A DNA stretch of 64,000 nt from CBDFKB01 sp965248715 (GCA_965248715.1 CBDFKB010000005.1:1-64000), one strand, 5' to 3'; positions 16,843-26,030 are shown, counted from the stretch's first letter. Program-made: numbers and translations. The notes: generated by a model from the sequence alone, not told the origin.

Positions 16843-18471
16843 TCAGGCAAAAAGTGTGGCGGCGAAGCGCTGAACCTCAAACAGCATGGAAAGGAACTTG
16901 CCGCCAAACCACGGAATGTTGCCGGCGAAGAGCAACACCAAGATCACCGCGGTCAGCGCCAATGTGCCGGAAATCACCCAGCGAAAAGCGAGAAGCGAGG
17001 CGACCTTCATGCGGGTGACCTTGCTACCCTCAAGCCGGCGGTCGATGGCGTGGACCAACCAATTGCGCACCAGCGGTATCTGTACGGTCAAAACGCTTAC
17101 CAGCCACACGACGAGATGCAGCATGGTAGGGATCAGGGTCGAGAACAGGGCGAAATAGATCCAAAAATGCTTGCCGGCATAGGGATCGGCACGGATATCG
17201 CTAAGGATCGTTGGCAAATCGATGATTGGCGCGGTCATGCCGCCAGCGCGGCCGGCGGTGTTGAAACCTTCGATGACGATGATCAAGATCACCGACAACA
17301 ACACCAACAAGGCCATGGCGCCAAAGAAATCGCCGGCCGAATAGAAAAATCTGGCCAGCGCCGATTGGGTGGCGAGGTTTTTTCGTAACAAAAACCGGGT
17401 CAGGCCGATTGAGATCCAGTCGAACGGCGCATTGATCAGCGGCAGCAATGCCAGGCCAATCAGCAAGCCGAACCGGGCGCGGGAAATATCGGGCCCGGCA
17501 AACCCATAAACAATTGAAAAGACCGTGACAAAATACAGAATTGACACTGCTATCAAAAAACCGCCTGATCGATTCATTCTTACAGCGACAGCGACAGCGC
17601 CAGCGACAGCGACAGCGCCAGCGCCAGCGCCAGCGACAGCGCCAGCGCCAGCGAAAGCGAAAGCGCCAGCGAAAGCGAAAGCGCCAGCGAAAGCGAAAGC
17701 GCCAGCGAAAGCGCCAGCGCCAGCGACAGCGAAAGCGACAGCGAAAGCGAAAGCGAAAGCGCCAGCGCCAGCGACAGCGAAAGCGAAAGCGAAAGCGCCA
17801 GCGCCAGCGCCAGCGCCAGCGACAGCGACAGCGACAGCGAAAGCGAAAGCGCTAGCGCTAGCGATTGCCAGAAACAACACTTGCCGCCAGCCGCCAGCCC
17901 GAAGACTTAAAACAAAGAAAATTACAAAAAACACAATACCGACCAGAGCAAATAACCGCGCCAATACATTGCTGGACGGAACCAGGCCAATCGCCGCGCC
18001 CAATTCACCGGCATCACCTATAGCAAACCAACTGATCAGCGCTGACAATATGGGATAAACAACCGCCAGCAACAGGCATTTGTCATAGGTGGCGACGCTC
18101 CAAGCAAAGGGCTGCCAATCGGCGCCACGGATTTCATCGGGCCTGCGGTAGTCAGCCGGGCGAAAATAGATAAGCTGCCAAAATCGCTCGAAACGCTTTT
18201 CCGATTTTTCTTGTGGTTCCGGCCGCGCCTTATATGGTTTGCCCTCGAAAAACCGGTCCAAAACACCGAGAAATCGGCGCAGGGTGCGCGCATAGACGCT
18301 CTCGACCCCGCTGCGCAGGTCAAGGCTGGCGCGTAAATCATTGAAATCTTTAGGGTTTTTGGAATTTTTACTCTTCAGCGCGGTCAAATAGATAGTAACC
18401 AGCCCGCCAAACCAGCCAACCAAAATCGCCACAATAATCGGCGCCACCAACCCCGGAAATAACCAACCCAT
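16843..18471 (-). CDS. Membrane protein with an alternating-alanine repeat segment
   Basis: About 542 residues from the ATG at 18471 (GGGAGTGGGAA precedes it); a longer frame begins at 18522. The N-terminus has a membrane helix (GLVAPIIVAILVGWFGGLV) and a charged cytoplasmic stretch with ERFWQLIYFRPADYRRPDE. Further membrane helices follow, and then about 94 residues in which every second residue is Ala and the others are Phe, Gly or Val. Several helices finish the protein. I do not recognise a family. The repeat comes from a hexanucleotide array and is hydrophobic enough to span the membrane repeatedly. It precedes no obvious operon partner except DUF2333 upstream. Confidence 0.65.
   Translation of the reverse strand: MGWLFPGLVAPIIVAILVGWFGGLVTIYLTALKSKNSKNPKDFNDLRASLDLRSGVESVYARTLRRFLGVLDRFFEGKPYKARPEPQEKSEKRFERFWQLIYFRPADYRRPDEIRGADWQPFAWSVATYDKCLLLAVVYPILSALISWFAIGDAGELGAAIGLVPSSNVLARLFALVGIVFFVIFFVLSLRAGGWRQVLFLAIASASAFAFAVAVAVAGAGAGAGAFAFAFAVAGAGAFAFAFAVAFAVAGAGAFAGAFAFAGAFAFAGAFAFAGAGAVAGAGAGAVAVAGAVAVAVRMNRSGGFLIAVSILYFVTVFSIVYGFAGPDISRARFGLLIGLALLPLINAPFDWISIGLTRFLLRKNLATQSALARFFYSAGDFFGAMALLVLLSVILIIVIEGFNTAGRAGGMTAPIIDLPTILSDIRADPYAGKHFWIYFALFSTLIPTMLHLVVWLVSVLTVQIPLVRNWLVHAIDRRLEGSKVTRMKVASLLAFRWVISGTLALTAVILVLLFAGNIPWFGGKFLSMLFEVQRFAATLFA
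17581..17862. repeat. Hexanucleotide coding microsatellite (GCGMMA)n
   Basis: About 46 consecutive hexamers of GCGACA, GCGCCA or GCGAAA on the plus strand. Read on the coding minus strand each gives an Ala codon plus GTC, GGC or TTC. Because the unit is six bases, expansion or contraction keeps the frame and changes the protein only by Ala-X pairs. Confidence 0.9.
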
Positions 18472-18580
18472 TTCCCACTCCCGTTTCGAGACCATCGAAC
18501 AAGATAATGCGCTGCTTATCAAGTATTGGAAGGGTTATATTGGTGTATTTCTCCACCGATTGCACCAAAGGGACGCGAAC

Positions 18581-19705
18581 TTATCGATCAAGCACGCTTC
18601 TGACCTCGACCAGATTGGAACGCACCCGCAGGATATAAAAGCCGATGGTGGTTAGATGGGTCGGCATGATGAAGCCGTCTTCCTTGCCGTTGGAGATGAT
18701 CAGCGGGTCGAGTTCCAGGGCAATTTTGATCTGGTCCTCCATATTGTCCCAAATATCGACCAGGGCCCGGCTTTCGATGATATCGCGGAAATCGATCCGC
18801 GCTGCCTGCAACAGGCCGTAATAGGCATAAAGCTGGCCCTTGGCGTCCATGAACACATTGTCGGCCCGGGTATCGAACCAGCCGCCATTATACCCTTCAG
18901 CGCGTTGCTTGATGCCGGCCGAGGTGGAGCCGATATCCTTGGCGATACGGTCGAGGAACTGCATCAAATTGTCGGCGCGGGCGTCAAACGTCGCCTCGCA
19001 ACGCGCCAGAGCCTCGTTGAACTCGATCAGATCGCGGCGCGCTGAGCGGTACGAGCCCCATGCGGTCTGTTTGACGCCGAACGGGTTGAGGCCGAAATAC
19101 CAATTATATTCGTCGATCTGTAGGTTGCCGCGTGCCTCTTGCAGGCTTTTGTTGATCTGCGAAGTGCCGCGTATCCGGCCCAACACATCCGCCAGTTCGA
19201 TTGCCGTGCGCCTGAGGCCGGCATGGATGCCGCGCTGGAACGAAGCCTTGTTGTCCATCCACGGGGTCGCGTCCCAGGCAATGCCGAACAGGCCGAGCCG
19301 GTAAACCAGGGAGGCGGAAATCCACTGGTTGCGATTAACGTTGAAGTCGATCAGGTCGGCGGTCACATCGGCGATTGCCGAACGGCCACAGGTGCGGGTG
19401 GTTTGGGTGCCGCCTTCCATTGCCACCTGCTCGCCGGCGCCGATGCTATAATTTTCAAAATTCAGGTTTGCGGCATAATTGTTGTCGTAGTCGCGGATAA
19501 AGGCGATATTCCAAAAGAAATAGATATAGGGGACGATCACCACCAACAGTATGATCACCAGTACCGCCTTGATGATGACGTGGGAGCGTTTGTAGAGCGC
19601 GCGGATGGCGACGAACGGGGCGATGATCCAGCGCACTAGCCGTGAAATTGTGGCGATGATAAACGACCACAAGCGGCGGAAGAAGGCGAATACAGGGTCG
19701 AACAT
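18581..19705 (-). CDS. DUF2333 family protein
   Basis: 374 residues. A single N-terminal membrane helix (about 45-70, VIIKAVLVIILLVVIVPYIY) anchors a large soluble domain with NQWISASLVYRLGLFGIAWD, MDNKASFQRGIHAGLRR and GYNGGWFDTRADNVFMDAKG, which I recognise as DUF2333. The function is unknown; the domain is probably periplasmic. It is 29 bases downstream of the DUF6638-like gene in the same direction, and the two are likely co-transcribed. Confidence 0.85.
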   Translation of the reverse strand: MFDPVFAFFRRLWSFIIATISRLVRWIIAPFVAIRALYKRSHVIIKAVLVIILLVVIVPYIYFFWNIAFIRDYDNNYAANLNFENYSIGAGEQVAMEGGTQTTRTCGRSAIADVTADLIDFNVNRNQWISASLVYRLGLFGIAWDATPWMDNKASFQRGIHAGLRRTAIELADVLGRIRGTSQINKSLQEARGNLQIDEYNWYFGLNPFGVKQTAWGSYRSARRDLIEFNEALARCEATFDARADNLMQFLDRIAKDIGSTSAGIKQRAEGYNGGWFDTRADNVFMDAKGQLYAYYGLLQAARIDFRDIIESRALVDIWDNMEDQIKIALELDPLIISNGKEDGFIMPTHLTTIGFYILRVRSNLVEVRSVLDR

Positions 19706-19734
19706 GGCGGGTTCCTTTGCGCGCCGGCGCGCGG

Positions 19735-21012
19735 TCAGCGGTAATATTGTTGGCGCACCGCTTTCTTGTTGGGCACATAGTCTTTCATGATGCGCTCGAC
19801 AACATATTTGCCGTAGATTTTCGGCCAGGATTGATAGTCAGCATAAAAACCGGGCTTGTTGAAGACGAAACGGGTCAGATAGTCGAATGGCAGGTATTCG
19901 GATATCAGCCGGTTGGTCAGATAATGGTCCACGTGGCCTGGTTTGGCGCGCGAGACCAAAAAGCGTTTGGCCGGGGCAATGTCTTCGAAATCCACATTGG
20001 CCCAGTCGGCAACCTGGCGGGTGATCCAGGTCAACAATGGCAATGTGCCGTCGGCCTCTACCGTGCGGGCATTGTTGGCGATCCAGTTTTGCACCCAGCG
20101 CGGGCTGTCGGCTTTGATCTGGCGCCTTGGCGCGGCGCGCGCGGCAAGCCAGGCGACGCACATTTGCGCCCGCTTGTCGATCAGGCCGGAACGCTCGATC
20201 CACGAGCCGCGCGGCGGGTCAATGCGCCCGGACTGAACCAGGAATTCATGCACCCGGCGGTGGTCGGCGATATCGAGAAACGCCACCTGCCAGGGTCGAG
20301 AACGGCGAAATCCGCGCGCCTCGGGTGAGCCGATCACCGTGGTTCGGTTTTCGTCGATGAACACATACAGACCGCCAAAATGGGTAGTCCAAAAGGTATT
20401 GTGGCGAAACACCACCTTGGACGGCACCAGCTGATTGGCGCGGATATCACCGGTCTGACCGGCGAGATCGACCATGCGGATCAGCATTTCATCATCCTGC
20501 CAGGCGTTCGGCTCGCCAAGCAGCCGGTCGCAAAGCGTTTTTAGTTCGCCGGCCTGGCCGAGCAAATCGGATGGGGTGTTGACCTTGAATTCGACCTGCT
20601 CGATCTTCAACAAATCCTCGATTTCGTCGACCTGAAACACACTGTCCTCGATCTCACCATAGACCACGTCCTTGATGGTCAGCGCGGTCAGCGCGTTGAG
20701 GTTTTCAGCGAAGAAATTGCCCATCAACTGTTCGGTGTTGGAAAACGCGGTGTGGACCACTGGCAGCTCGGCCTGGGCCGGGCTAAGAATGATGAAGCGG
20801 CGATTGACGCCGTGTGGGTCGAGATATTGTGGATCACCCAGTTCCTCGGCGATGTCGGGGGAAAACCCGGTCATGTCGATCTCAAAGGATTTGAGTTTGG
20901 TTGGCGGCAGTTCGAACGCCTGCATAGCAGTGCGATAACGCGCCACCAGATGGGTTTCGTCGACCCGCATCAGTCGGCCATAGATCAGATTGTTTTCACG
21001 CAGGGTTTTCAT
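19735..21012 (-). CDS. Conserved protein, probably DUF6638 family
   Basis: 425 residues, soluble, with no signal peptide. It starts MKTLRENNLIYGRLMRVDET, contains RRFIILSPAQAELPVVHTAF and a zinc-peptidase-free central region, and ends MKDYVPNKKAVRQQYYR. From memory this matches the alphaproteobacterial DUF6638 group that neighbours DUF2333, but the assignment is moderate. It precedes the DUF2333 gene with a 29-base gap. No catalytic motif is evident, so I give no function. Confidence 0.7.
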   Translation of the reverse strand: MKTLRENNLIYGRLMRVDETHLVARYRTAMQAFELPPTKLKSFEIDMTGFSPDIAEELGDPQYLDPHGVNRRFIILSPAQAELPVVHTAFSNTEQLMGNFFAENLNALTALTIKDVVYGEIEDSVFQVDEIEDLLKIEQVEFKVNTPSDLLGQAGELKTLCDRLLGEPNAWQDDEMLIRMVDLAGQTGDIRANQLVPSKVVFRHNTFWTTHFGGLYVFIDENRTTVIGSPEARGFRRSRPWQVAFLDIADHRRVHEFLVQSGRIDPPRGSWIERSGLIDKRAQMCVAWLAARAAPRRQIKADSPRWVQNWIANNARTVEADGTLPLLTWITRQVADWANVDFEDIAPAKRFLVSRAKPGHVDHYLTNRLISEYLPFDYLTRFVFNKPGFYADYQSWPKIYGKYVVERIMKDYVPNKKAVRQQYYR

Positions 21013-21138
21013 TCAAATTTTGCCCAATTTCCGCGACAAAAGGCGATTGATTAACCGGTCTTGAACAAGCACCAACCTTGCACATCGGACAAATTTACCG
21101 CACGGCCAATGCCGATTTGCCCCGTATGCTGCTTGGCA

Positions 21139-21557
21139 TCAATCCTGGTGCCAAGGATTCACTAGCTCAATACCGCAGCCTTCGAAACCCTTGATATCGC
21201 GGGTAGCGATTTTCGCCCGGGTGCTCAGGGCAGTTGCGGCAATCAATCCATCGAATGCGGAAAGCGGCCGGCCGAGCACGCGGCGCTTTGTAAAAATGTC
21301 GCCAAAAGCAGATGCAGCATCATTGTCAAAGGTAAGCAACCGTGCGCCAAATTCGGAAAAAATCAGATTTGCTGCCTTTGTGAGTTCGCTTTGCCGCCGA
21401 CCCGCAGGCAAAAGCCGGATACCCATTTCGATTTCGGCCTGTACGATTGTACAAAGATAGAGTTGATCGCGATCTTGCCCCGCATCCATGCGGCAACCTG
21501 GATATCAGGCTTGGGCTTCATGGATTCCATAAGCACATTAGTATCTAAGAAGATCAT
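21139..21557 (-). pseudogene. VapC/FitB-type PIN-domain toxin, frameshifted
   Basis: The first frame gives MIFLDTNVLMESMKPKPDIQ and AAWMRG with the first PIN Asp. The second frame supplies QDRDQLYLCTIVQAEIEMGI, FDGLIAATAL and ATRDIKGFEGCGIELVNPW with the remaining acidic residues. The join lies in a G run (plus-strand C run 21478-21481), where one extra G restores a single protein of about 139 residues. PIN toxins are RNases. The gene overlaps its antitoxin by four bases. Either the toxin is inactivated or one base is missing from the assembly. Confidence 0.75.
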
Positions 21558-21829
21558 TCAAAACGCGGTGGGTCAGGACAGGGAATATCTGGCGTCTGGG
21601 GAATTTCAAATCCGCCGAATGGCTCTACATGCCGTCTAATCGCAGAAAACAAATCGATTTCCGCTTGCGGCCCGGCTTGCACATTCACGCGCAAGATCGC
21701 CCGCAATTCGGCCTCCATTGAGCGGCCATTGCGAGCAGCCTGTACCCTCAGGGCTTCCTTGGTCCGCGATTCAACATTTCTGATTGTCAGTGTTGCGATT
21801 GATCCAACCTCATTTCTTGCTTTCAACAT
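21554..21829 (-). CDS. FitA/VapB-type ribbon-helix-helix antitoxin
   Basis: About 91 residues. The segment IATLTIRNVESRTKEALRVQ is the Arc-like ribbon-helix-helix, followed by AARNGRSMEAELRAILR, both characteristic of FitA-like antitoxins. The C-terminal half would wrap the PIN toxin. Several ATGs cluster at the start (21853, 21844, 21835, 21829); family members begin close to the first beta strand, so 21829 is favoured. The toxin encoded just downstream is frameshifted, so this antitoxin may be orphaned. Confidence 0.75.
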   Translation of the reverse strand: MLKARNEVGSIATLTIRNVESRTKEALRVQAARNGRSMEAELRAILRVNVQAGPQAEIDLFSAIRRHVEPFGGFEIPQTPDIPCPDPPRFE

Positions 21830-21876
21830 GAGCATTGCTGTCATTGAATGCAATAATGACTAGGGTCTGTGGACAT

Positions 21877-22263
21877 TCACCTTGATGCGATAAGCGCCGC
21901 GACAAGGTTCCAGTTGGCAGCGTAGCTGTTATCGGTTTTATCGTAACGCGTTGCGATGCCACGAAATTCCTTGATCTTGGCGAAGTAGTTTTCAACCAAA
22001 TGCCGCCAACAATAGGCCTCTTCATCGTATTCTCGCTGCACAATCCGATTTGATTTGGGCGGGATAACGGCGGTTGCGCCCCGGTCTTCCAGCTCCTCCA
22101 GAAGCCAGTTTGCGTCAAACGCTTTATCCGCCAGCAAAGCGGCGAATGACACGCCCTTGATCAGCGGTGCCACGCCCCTCATGTCATGCGCCTGTCCCGG
22201 TAGCAGCATGAAACGCACAAGATTACCAAGCGCGTCCACCAGCGCCACGATCTTGGTGGTCAA
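21877..22263 (-). CDS. IS5-family transposase, second frame (copy 1)
   Basis: 128 residues carrying the C-terminal half of the DDE domain: LLADKAFDANWLLEEL holds the second Asp, and RHLVENYFAKIKEFRGIATR holds the terminal Glu with the usual Y-(2)-R spacing region. It is expected to be made as a fusion with the first frame. Confidence 0.88.
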   Translation of the reverse strand: MTTKIVALVDALGNLVRFMLLPGQAHDMRGVAPLIKGVSFAALLADKAFDANWLLEELEDRGATAVIPPKSNRIVQREYDEEAYCWRHLVENYFAKIKEFRGIATRYDKTDNSYAANWNLVAALIASR

Positions 22264-22634
22264 CCCACCGCGCGAGCGCCCGATGGCCTGATTTTGAGTC
22301 CCCCTTTTGCGCCGGTTGCCTTTTGGTGAACCGAAACAATGGTGCCATCAATCATGGCGTATTCGAGGTCTGGGTCATTGCTCATGGCTTTGAAAAGACT
22401 CTCGAAAACACCCTGCTCGGCCCATCGTCGGAACCGGCGAAACTGGCTGTTCCAGTTGCCAAATTTCGTCGGCAGATCGCGCCAGGGAGACCCCGTGCGC
22501 ACCCGCCAGAACACCGCTTCCAAAAACAACCGGTTGTCGCCGCCTGTCCGGCCACTGTCTGTTGCCTTGCCGGGGAGCAAAGGCGCAAGGCGTTCCCAGA
22601 CCCGGTCATTCAAAACAAATCGCTTTTCGTCCAT
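22260..22634 (-). CDS. IS5-family transposase, first frame (copy 1)
   Basis: 124 residues starting MDEKRFVLNDRVWERLAPLL, with FWRVRTGSPWRDLPTKFGNW and the first catalytic Asp region YAMIDGTIVSVHQKATGAKG. After AKGG this frame drifts into non-homologous sequence, while the -1 frame continues the conserved NQAIGRSRGGLTTKI, so full-length transposase needs a -1 shift. Confidence 0.88.
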   Translation of the reverse strand: MDEKRFVLNDRVWERLAPLLPGKATDSGRTGGDNRLFLEAVFWRVRTGSPWRDLPTKFGNWNSQFRRFRRWAEQGVFESLFKAMSNDPDLEYAMIDGTIVSVHQKATGAKGGLKIRPSGARAVG

Positions 22635-22712
22635 TACAAACTCCCTTTTGGAAGCTTGAATCAGAAATCAACGCTTTTGGGAATCCTGAATGTCCACAGA
22701 CCCTAGTCCTGC

Positions 22713-22798
22713 CTAGTGGAATGAATTTGACATTTGGTGCCCATTTGCAGCTTCGTCGTTTGTCAAATGTCAAATGTCAAATTTAGAAATTCCACTAG
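22713..22798. repeat. CTAG-bounded palindromic element, type B, copy 2
   Basis: 86 bases from CTAGTGGAATGAATTTGACA to GAAATTCCACTAG. It is related to 11871-11949 in inverse orientation, including the middle motif around CAGCTTCGTCGTTTGTCAAA. It begins nine bases from the IS5 copy 1 boundary. Confidence 0.7.
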
Positions 22799-23065
22799 CT
22801 TAGTATGCAACAGCGCTCGATCCAAGCTGCACGCCCAGTCCTATTCGCCGTCATTGGTAAATCGCGGCATGGGGCGGTTCGCAGCGACAACCGCCTTACA
22901 CCAAAGGAACTTGATATTAAATCGTCGCCGGCGCAAGCTCGCGATCGGAGCGAAAAGTTTTACACTATCACCAATAGTGTTAAATGGCGCATGCACCAAT
23001 GTCGGCAATGCGGACAGAATAGACCTTGACCGCGACTTCACGAAGGTCGGGTTTCGGCTAACCAG
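22799..23065. other. Intergenic stretch with one hairpin, no clear gene
   Basis: Short frames exist but none shows family likeness. The only structure I see is TACACTATCACCAATAGTGT (22961-22980), a 7-base dyad that could be a repressor operator or small hairpin. A gene may have been lost here. Confidence 0.4.
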
Positions 23066-24055
23066 TTAGCGCGCTCTTTCAGGCGTATCATTCGGTTCTC
23101 GTTCGATCAGAGTCTCAATCTGATCCATTGCATCGTCCGGCAAAGCACCAAAGGAAAGTGCTCCCGCAATACCCTCGATCTGTTCGACAGTCCGCGCTCC
23201 GGGGATCGGGATGTTCATCCCACCTTTCGCCCAGAGCCAACCAATTGCGCCCTGCACCAAACTGCGCCCATCCATCATAAGCAGCTCACGTACTGCATCA
23301 AGCTTGGCGAGAAAGGCTGGGTTGGCTCGCCCGTTCACGAAATAATCAGTTCTTGGGTTGGAGGTCGCGCGAATATCATCTGAGCGCATGACGTCGCCGC
23401 CACCATATTTACCAGTCAGCAACCCCATAGCAAGCGGCGAGCGGATTAACGCAATCAGACTCTTTTCCCGAACCACATCCCGAATTTGTGGCGCGTCGAG
23501 AAGTACATTCATTGCGTGCTCAACGGCGACAAAACCCTCTCGGTCAGCAACTGCAACAGCGCTCGTGGAAAAATCCGTGCTCCAGCCATATGATCGCACC
23601 TTTCCGGTTTGACGTGCTTTTTCGACTTCATCAAATATGGCCTCGGCCTCCGGTACAGAAAGCGAGTTTAGATGCAGAACCAGAAGATCAATTCGGTCCC
23701 GCCTGAGCCGCAATAGAGATCGATCAATTGCCGGAAGAACGCTCTTTGGGTCGCTTTCGTCTCCGGTCAATTGCTTGCGCTCTTCGTCTATAGCGACCCC
23801 AATTTTGGTTACGATCAGTGCATCAGGTCGATCATTCAGCGCACGCGCCAATAATCGCTCTGCGTGTCCCGCGCCATATGCCGGTGCCGTATCAAAGGCC
23901 GTGATCCCAGCCGCAAGTGCTGCATGAATGGTGCGGATAGATTCATCGTCATCATAATTGGTGTAACCAAGAGGCTGATCACCCGCATACATCGCCCCAC
24001 CTATCGGCCAGCACCCCATACCCAAAGGGGCTATTTCAGTTTCGAGAAATTTCAT
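23066..24055 (-). CDS. Aldo/keto reductase
   Basis: 329 residues from the ATG at 24055 (MKFLETEIAPLGMGCWPIGG). The TIM-barrel AKR signatures are present: ITAFDTAPAYGAGHAERLLA with the catalytic Asp and Tyr, the Lys in LIVTKIGVAID, and IDLLVLHLNS where the active-site His is kept. The C-terminal IPIPGARTVEQIEGIAGALS is the NADP-binding block. It is divergent from a LysR regulator with a shared dyad between them, so that regulator probably controls it. The substrate is unknown. Confidence 0.88.
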   Translation of the reverse strand: MKFLETEIAPLGMGCWPIGGAMYAGDQPLGYTNYDDDESIRTIHAALAAGITAFDTAPAYGAGHAERLLARALNDRPDALIVTKIGVAIDEERKQLTGDESDPKSVLPAIDRSLLRLRRDRIDLLVLHLNSLSVPEAEAIFDEVEKARQTGKVRSYGWSTDFSTSAVAVADREGFVAVEHAMNVLLDAPQIRDVVREKSLIALIRSPLAMGLLTGKYGGGDVMRSDDIRATSNPRTDYFVNGRANPAFLAKLDAVRELLMMDGRSLVQGAIGWLWAKGGMNIPIPGARTVEQIEGIAGALSFGALPDDAMDQIETLIEREPNDTPERAR

Positions 24056-24106
24056 ATCATGGCTCCATTTCAGCTTTCCCAACAAGAAACCATGAACACC
24101 ATTCCA

Positions 24107-24144
24107 CATCCATGAAACATAATGTAATTATCGTTTCATGGATG
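24107..24144. promoter_or_regulatory. Perfect 12-base dyad overlapping the LysR start
   Basis: CATCCATGAAAC and its exact complement GTTTCATGGATG are separated by 14 bases. The right arm includes the ATG at 24138. A dyad of this size between divergent genes is a good candidate operator for the LysR protein, controlling both itself and the aldo/keto reductase. Confidence 0.6.
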
Positions 24145-24965
24145 AAATGAACTTCGATTGGGATGATCTGCGCCTTTTTCTGGCGGTGGCTCGTAAAGGA
24201 GGCCTTGCGGCTGCGGCTGACGCGACTGGAAAAAGCGCACCAACGCTCGGGCGGCGCATGCTTGTACTGGAACGTCGACTAGGCCGTGACCTGTTCCGGC
24301 GCTTAGCCCGCGGCTATGCGTTGACCGATGAAGGGCAAAACTTATTGACGAAGGCAACAGCGCTCGAAAGCCACATCCAGCCGATGATAGAAACCGGCCC
24401 CGAGCAAGCACTGCCCATGGTGAAGGTTTCTGCCGGGATTTGGGTAACGCATTTGCTGTGCGAAAAGGTGCCCGAACTTATCGGCCCGGATCGCATCCGA
24501 TTGAGGTTCATAGCTGCCGATGAGGCGGTGGACATTGGCAGGCGGGAGGCGTTGATCGGCATCCGCAATCAACGACCTGATGAAATTGGACTGGCTGGAC
24601 GCAGAATTACTAGCATCAATTTCGCCGTATACGCGCGCCACGACAACATAGAAACTTGGGCACGCGTGCTCGGGAAGACTCCATCCGCAAGATGGGTGCA
24701 AAACACAACTCACAATGCAAGCACTATAGAGGTGACAAGTCCGCGAAACGCTCTTGACTTGGCGCTCGCAGGAACCGCGCGTGTTGTGCTGCCAACCTTC
24801 ATCGGCTGTAGGTTTAGCGTGCTGAAGCAGATATCACCATTCATAGAGGAGCTCGAACACGACCAATGGTTGGTAACCCACCACGAAGATAGGTTTTTGC
24901 CTGAAGTCCGCAAAGTAATCGACCGAATTTACCTGGCTCTAAAAGCAACCAGTGTTTCGGGTTGA
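24138..24965 (+). CDS. LysR-family transcriptional regulator
   Basis: 275 residues. The N-terminal helix-turn-helix is NFDWDDLRLFLAVARKGGLA with ADATGKSAPTLGRRMLVLER, followed by an effector-binding domain that is somewhat short. The start may be 24138 or the ATG at 24147 (MNFDWDDL), because a perfect dyad covers the first. It is divergent from the aldo/keto reductase gene, the classic arrangement for a LysR regulator and its target. Confidence 0.85.
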   Translation: MDEMNFDWDDLRLFLAVARKGGLAAAADATGKSAPTLGRRMLVLERRLGRDLFRRLARGYALTDEGQNLLTKATALESHIQPMIETGPEQALPMVKVSAGIWVTHLLCEKVPELIGPDRIRLRFIAADEAVDIGRREALIGIRNQRPDEIGLAGRRITSINFAVYARHDNIETWARVLGKTPSARWVQNTTHNASTIEVTSPRNALDLALAGTARVVLPTFIGCRFSVLKQISPFIEELEHDQWLVTHHEDRFLPEVRKVIDRIYLALKATSVSG

Positions 24966-25196
24966 TGCCAGAGTTCTCGCTGTTGGGCTACTGTTGCAAA
25001 CATTGGCTGCACTGCAAAAAAATGGCAAACATGGCTCCAAGCTGCCCATTGCGCAATTTCCATACTCACCGTTGTCACATCAAAACGCTTAAAGTCACAC
25101 CCTCATGCGGGGCGGTATAGGCTGCTGTGTCGCCTGGCCTTGCCACATTGCACACGATCGGATGCAGGCCCTGGCCGTCGGCAAGATCGCACGCCA

Positions 25197-26030
25197 CTAG
25201 CGCTTGTCACGAGGCGTTGGGCTCGTTTCGTCGCGCTATCTGTTTGTTTTGCCGCGTATTCTTGTCCGAAAACCGCTACACACCTTTCGGGAATACGCTC
25301 TAGCGCTTGTCACGAGGCGTTGGGATAGCTTCGTCGCGCTAGCTGTTTGTTTTGTCGCGTATTCTTGTCCGAAAACCGCTACCCACTTTTCGGGAATACG
25401 CTCTAGCGCTTGTCACCAAGCGTAGGATTTGCTCCGTCGCGCTAGCTGTTTGTTTTGTCGCGTATTCTTATCCGAAAACCAGCACCCGCTTTTGGGTGAC
25501 ACGCTCTAGCGCTTGTCACGAGGCGTTGGATACGCTTCGTCGCGCTAGCTGTTTGTTTTGTCGCGTATTCTTGTCCGAAAACCGGTGCCCACTTTTCGGG
25601 AATACGCTCTAGCGCTTGTCACGAGGCGTTGGGATAGCTTCGTCGCGCTATCTGTTTGTTTTGTCGCGTATTCTTGTCCGAAAACCGCTACCCACTTTTC
25701 GGGAATACGCTCTAGCGCTTGTCACCAAGCGTAGGATTTGCTCCGTCGCGCTAGCTGTTTGTTTTGTCGCGTATTCTTATCCGAAAACCAGCACCCGCTT
25801 TTGGGTGACACGCTCTAGCGCTTGTCACGAGGCGTTGGATACGCTTCGTCGCGCTAGCTGTTTGTTTTGTCGCGTATTCTTGTCCGAAAACCGGTGCCCA
25901 CTTTTCGGGAATACGCTTAGCGCTTGTCACCAAGCGTTGGGCTCGTTTCGTCGCGCTATCTGTTTGTTTTGTCGCGTATTCTTATCCGAAAACCGCTACA
26001 CACTTTTCGGGAATACGCTTAGCGCTCGCC
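25197..26030. repeat. Tandem array of eight palindromic repeat units (about 102 bases each)
   Basis: Units begin near 25197, 25302, 25405, 25508, 25611, 25715, 25817 and 25918 with TAGCGCTTGTCAC and contain GTTTGTTTTGTCGCGTATTC and a palindromic AAAACCGNTACCCACTTTT core. Units 2-4 recur in the same order as units 5-7, showing duplication of a 306-base block. The about 230 bases before it (24966-25196) hold nothing I can identify. Open frames across the array are by-products of the repeat. Confidence 0.88.

Larger units (their letters stand above)
21863..22703 (-). mobile_element. IS5-family insertion sequence (IS427-like), copy 1
   Basis: 841 bases bounded by inverted repeats GGGTCTGTGGACATTCA. 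The dinucleotide TA flanks both ends (21861-21862 and 22704-22705). It has two overlapping transposase frames on the minus strand with a likely -1 shift at AAAAGGGGG. A copy of identical length and, as far as I can compare by eye, identical sequence is at 59515-60355. Confidence 0.92.

Noticed and set aside
17525..18058. Plus-strand frames rich in Ala-Pro-Lys or Arg-Gln repeats
   Set aside because: They are antisense shadows of the hexanucleotide repeat; the minus strand has the membrane helices and start signals.
25197..26030. CRISPR-like look of regularly spaced repeats
   Set aside because: Units of about 102 bases repeat entirely, without unique spacers, and no cas genes are near; it is a palindromic repeat array.
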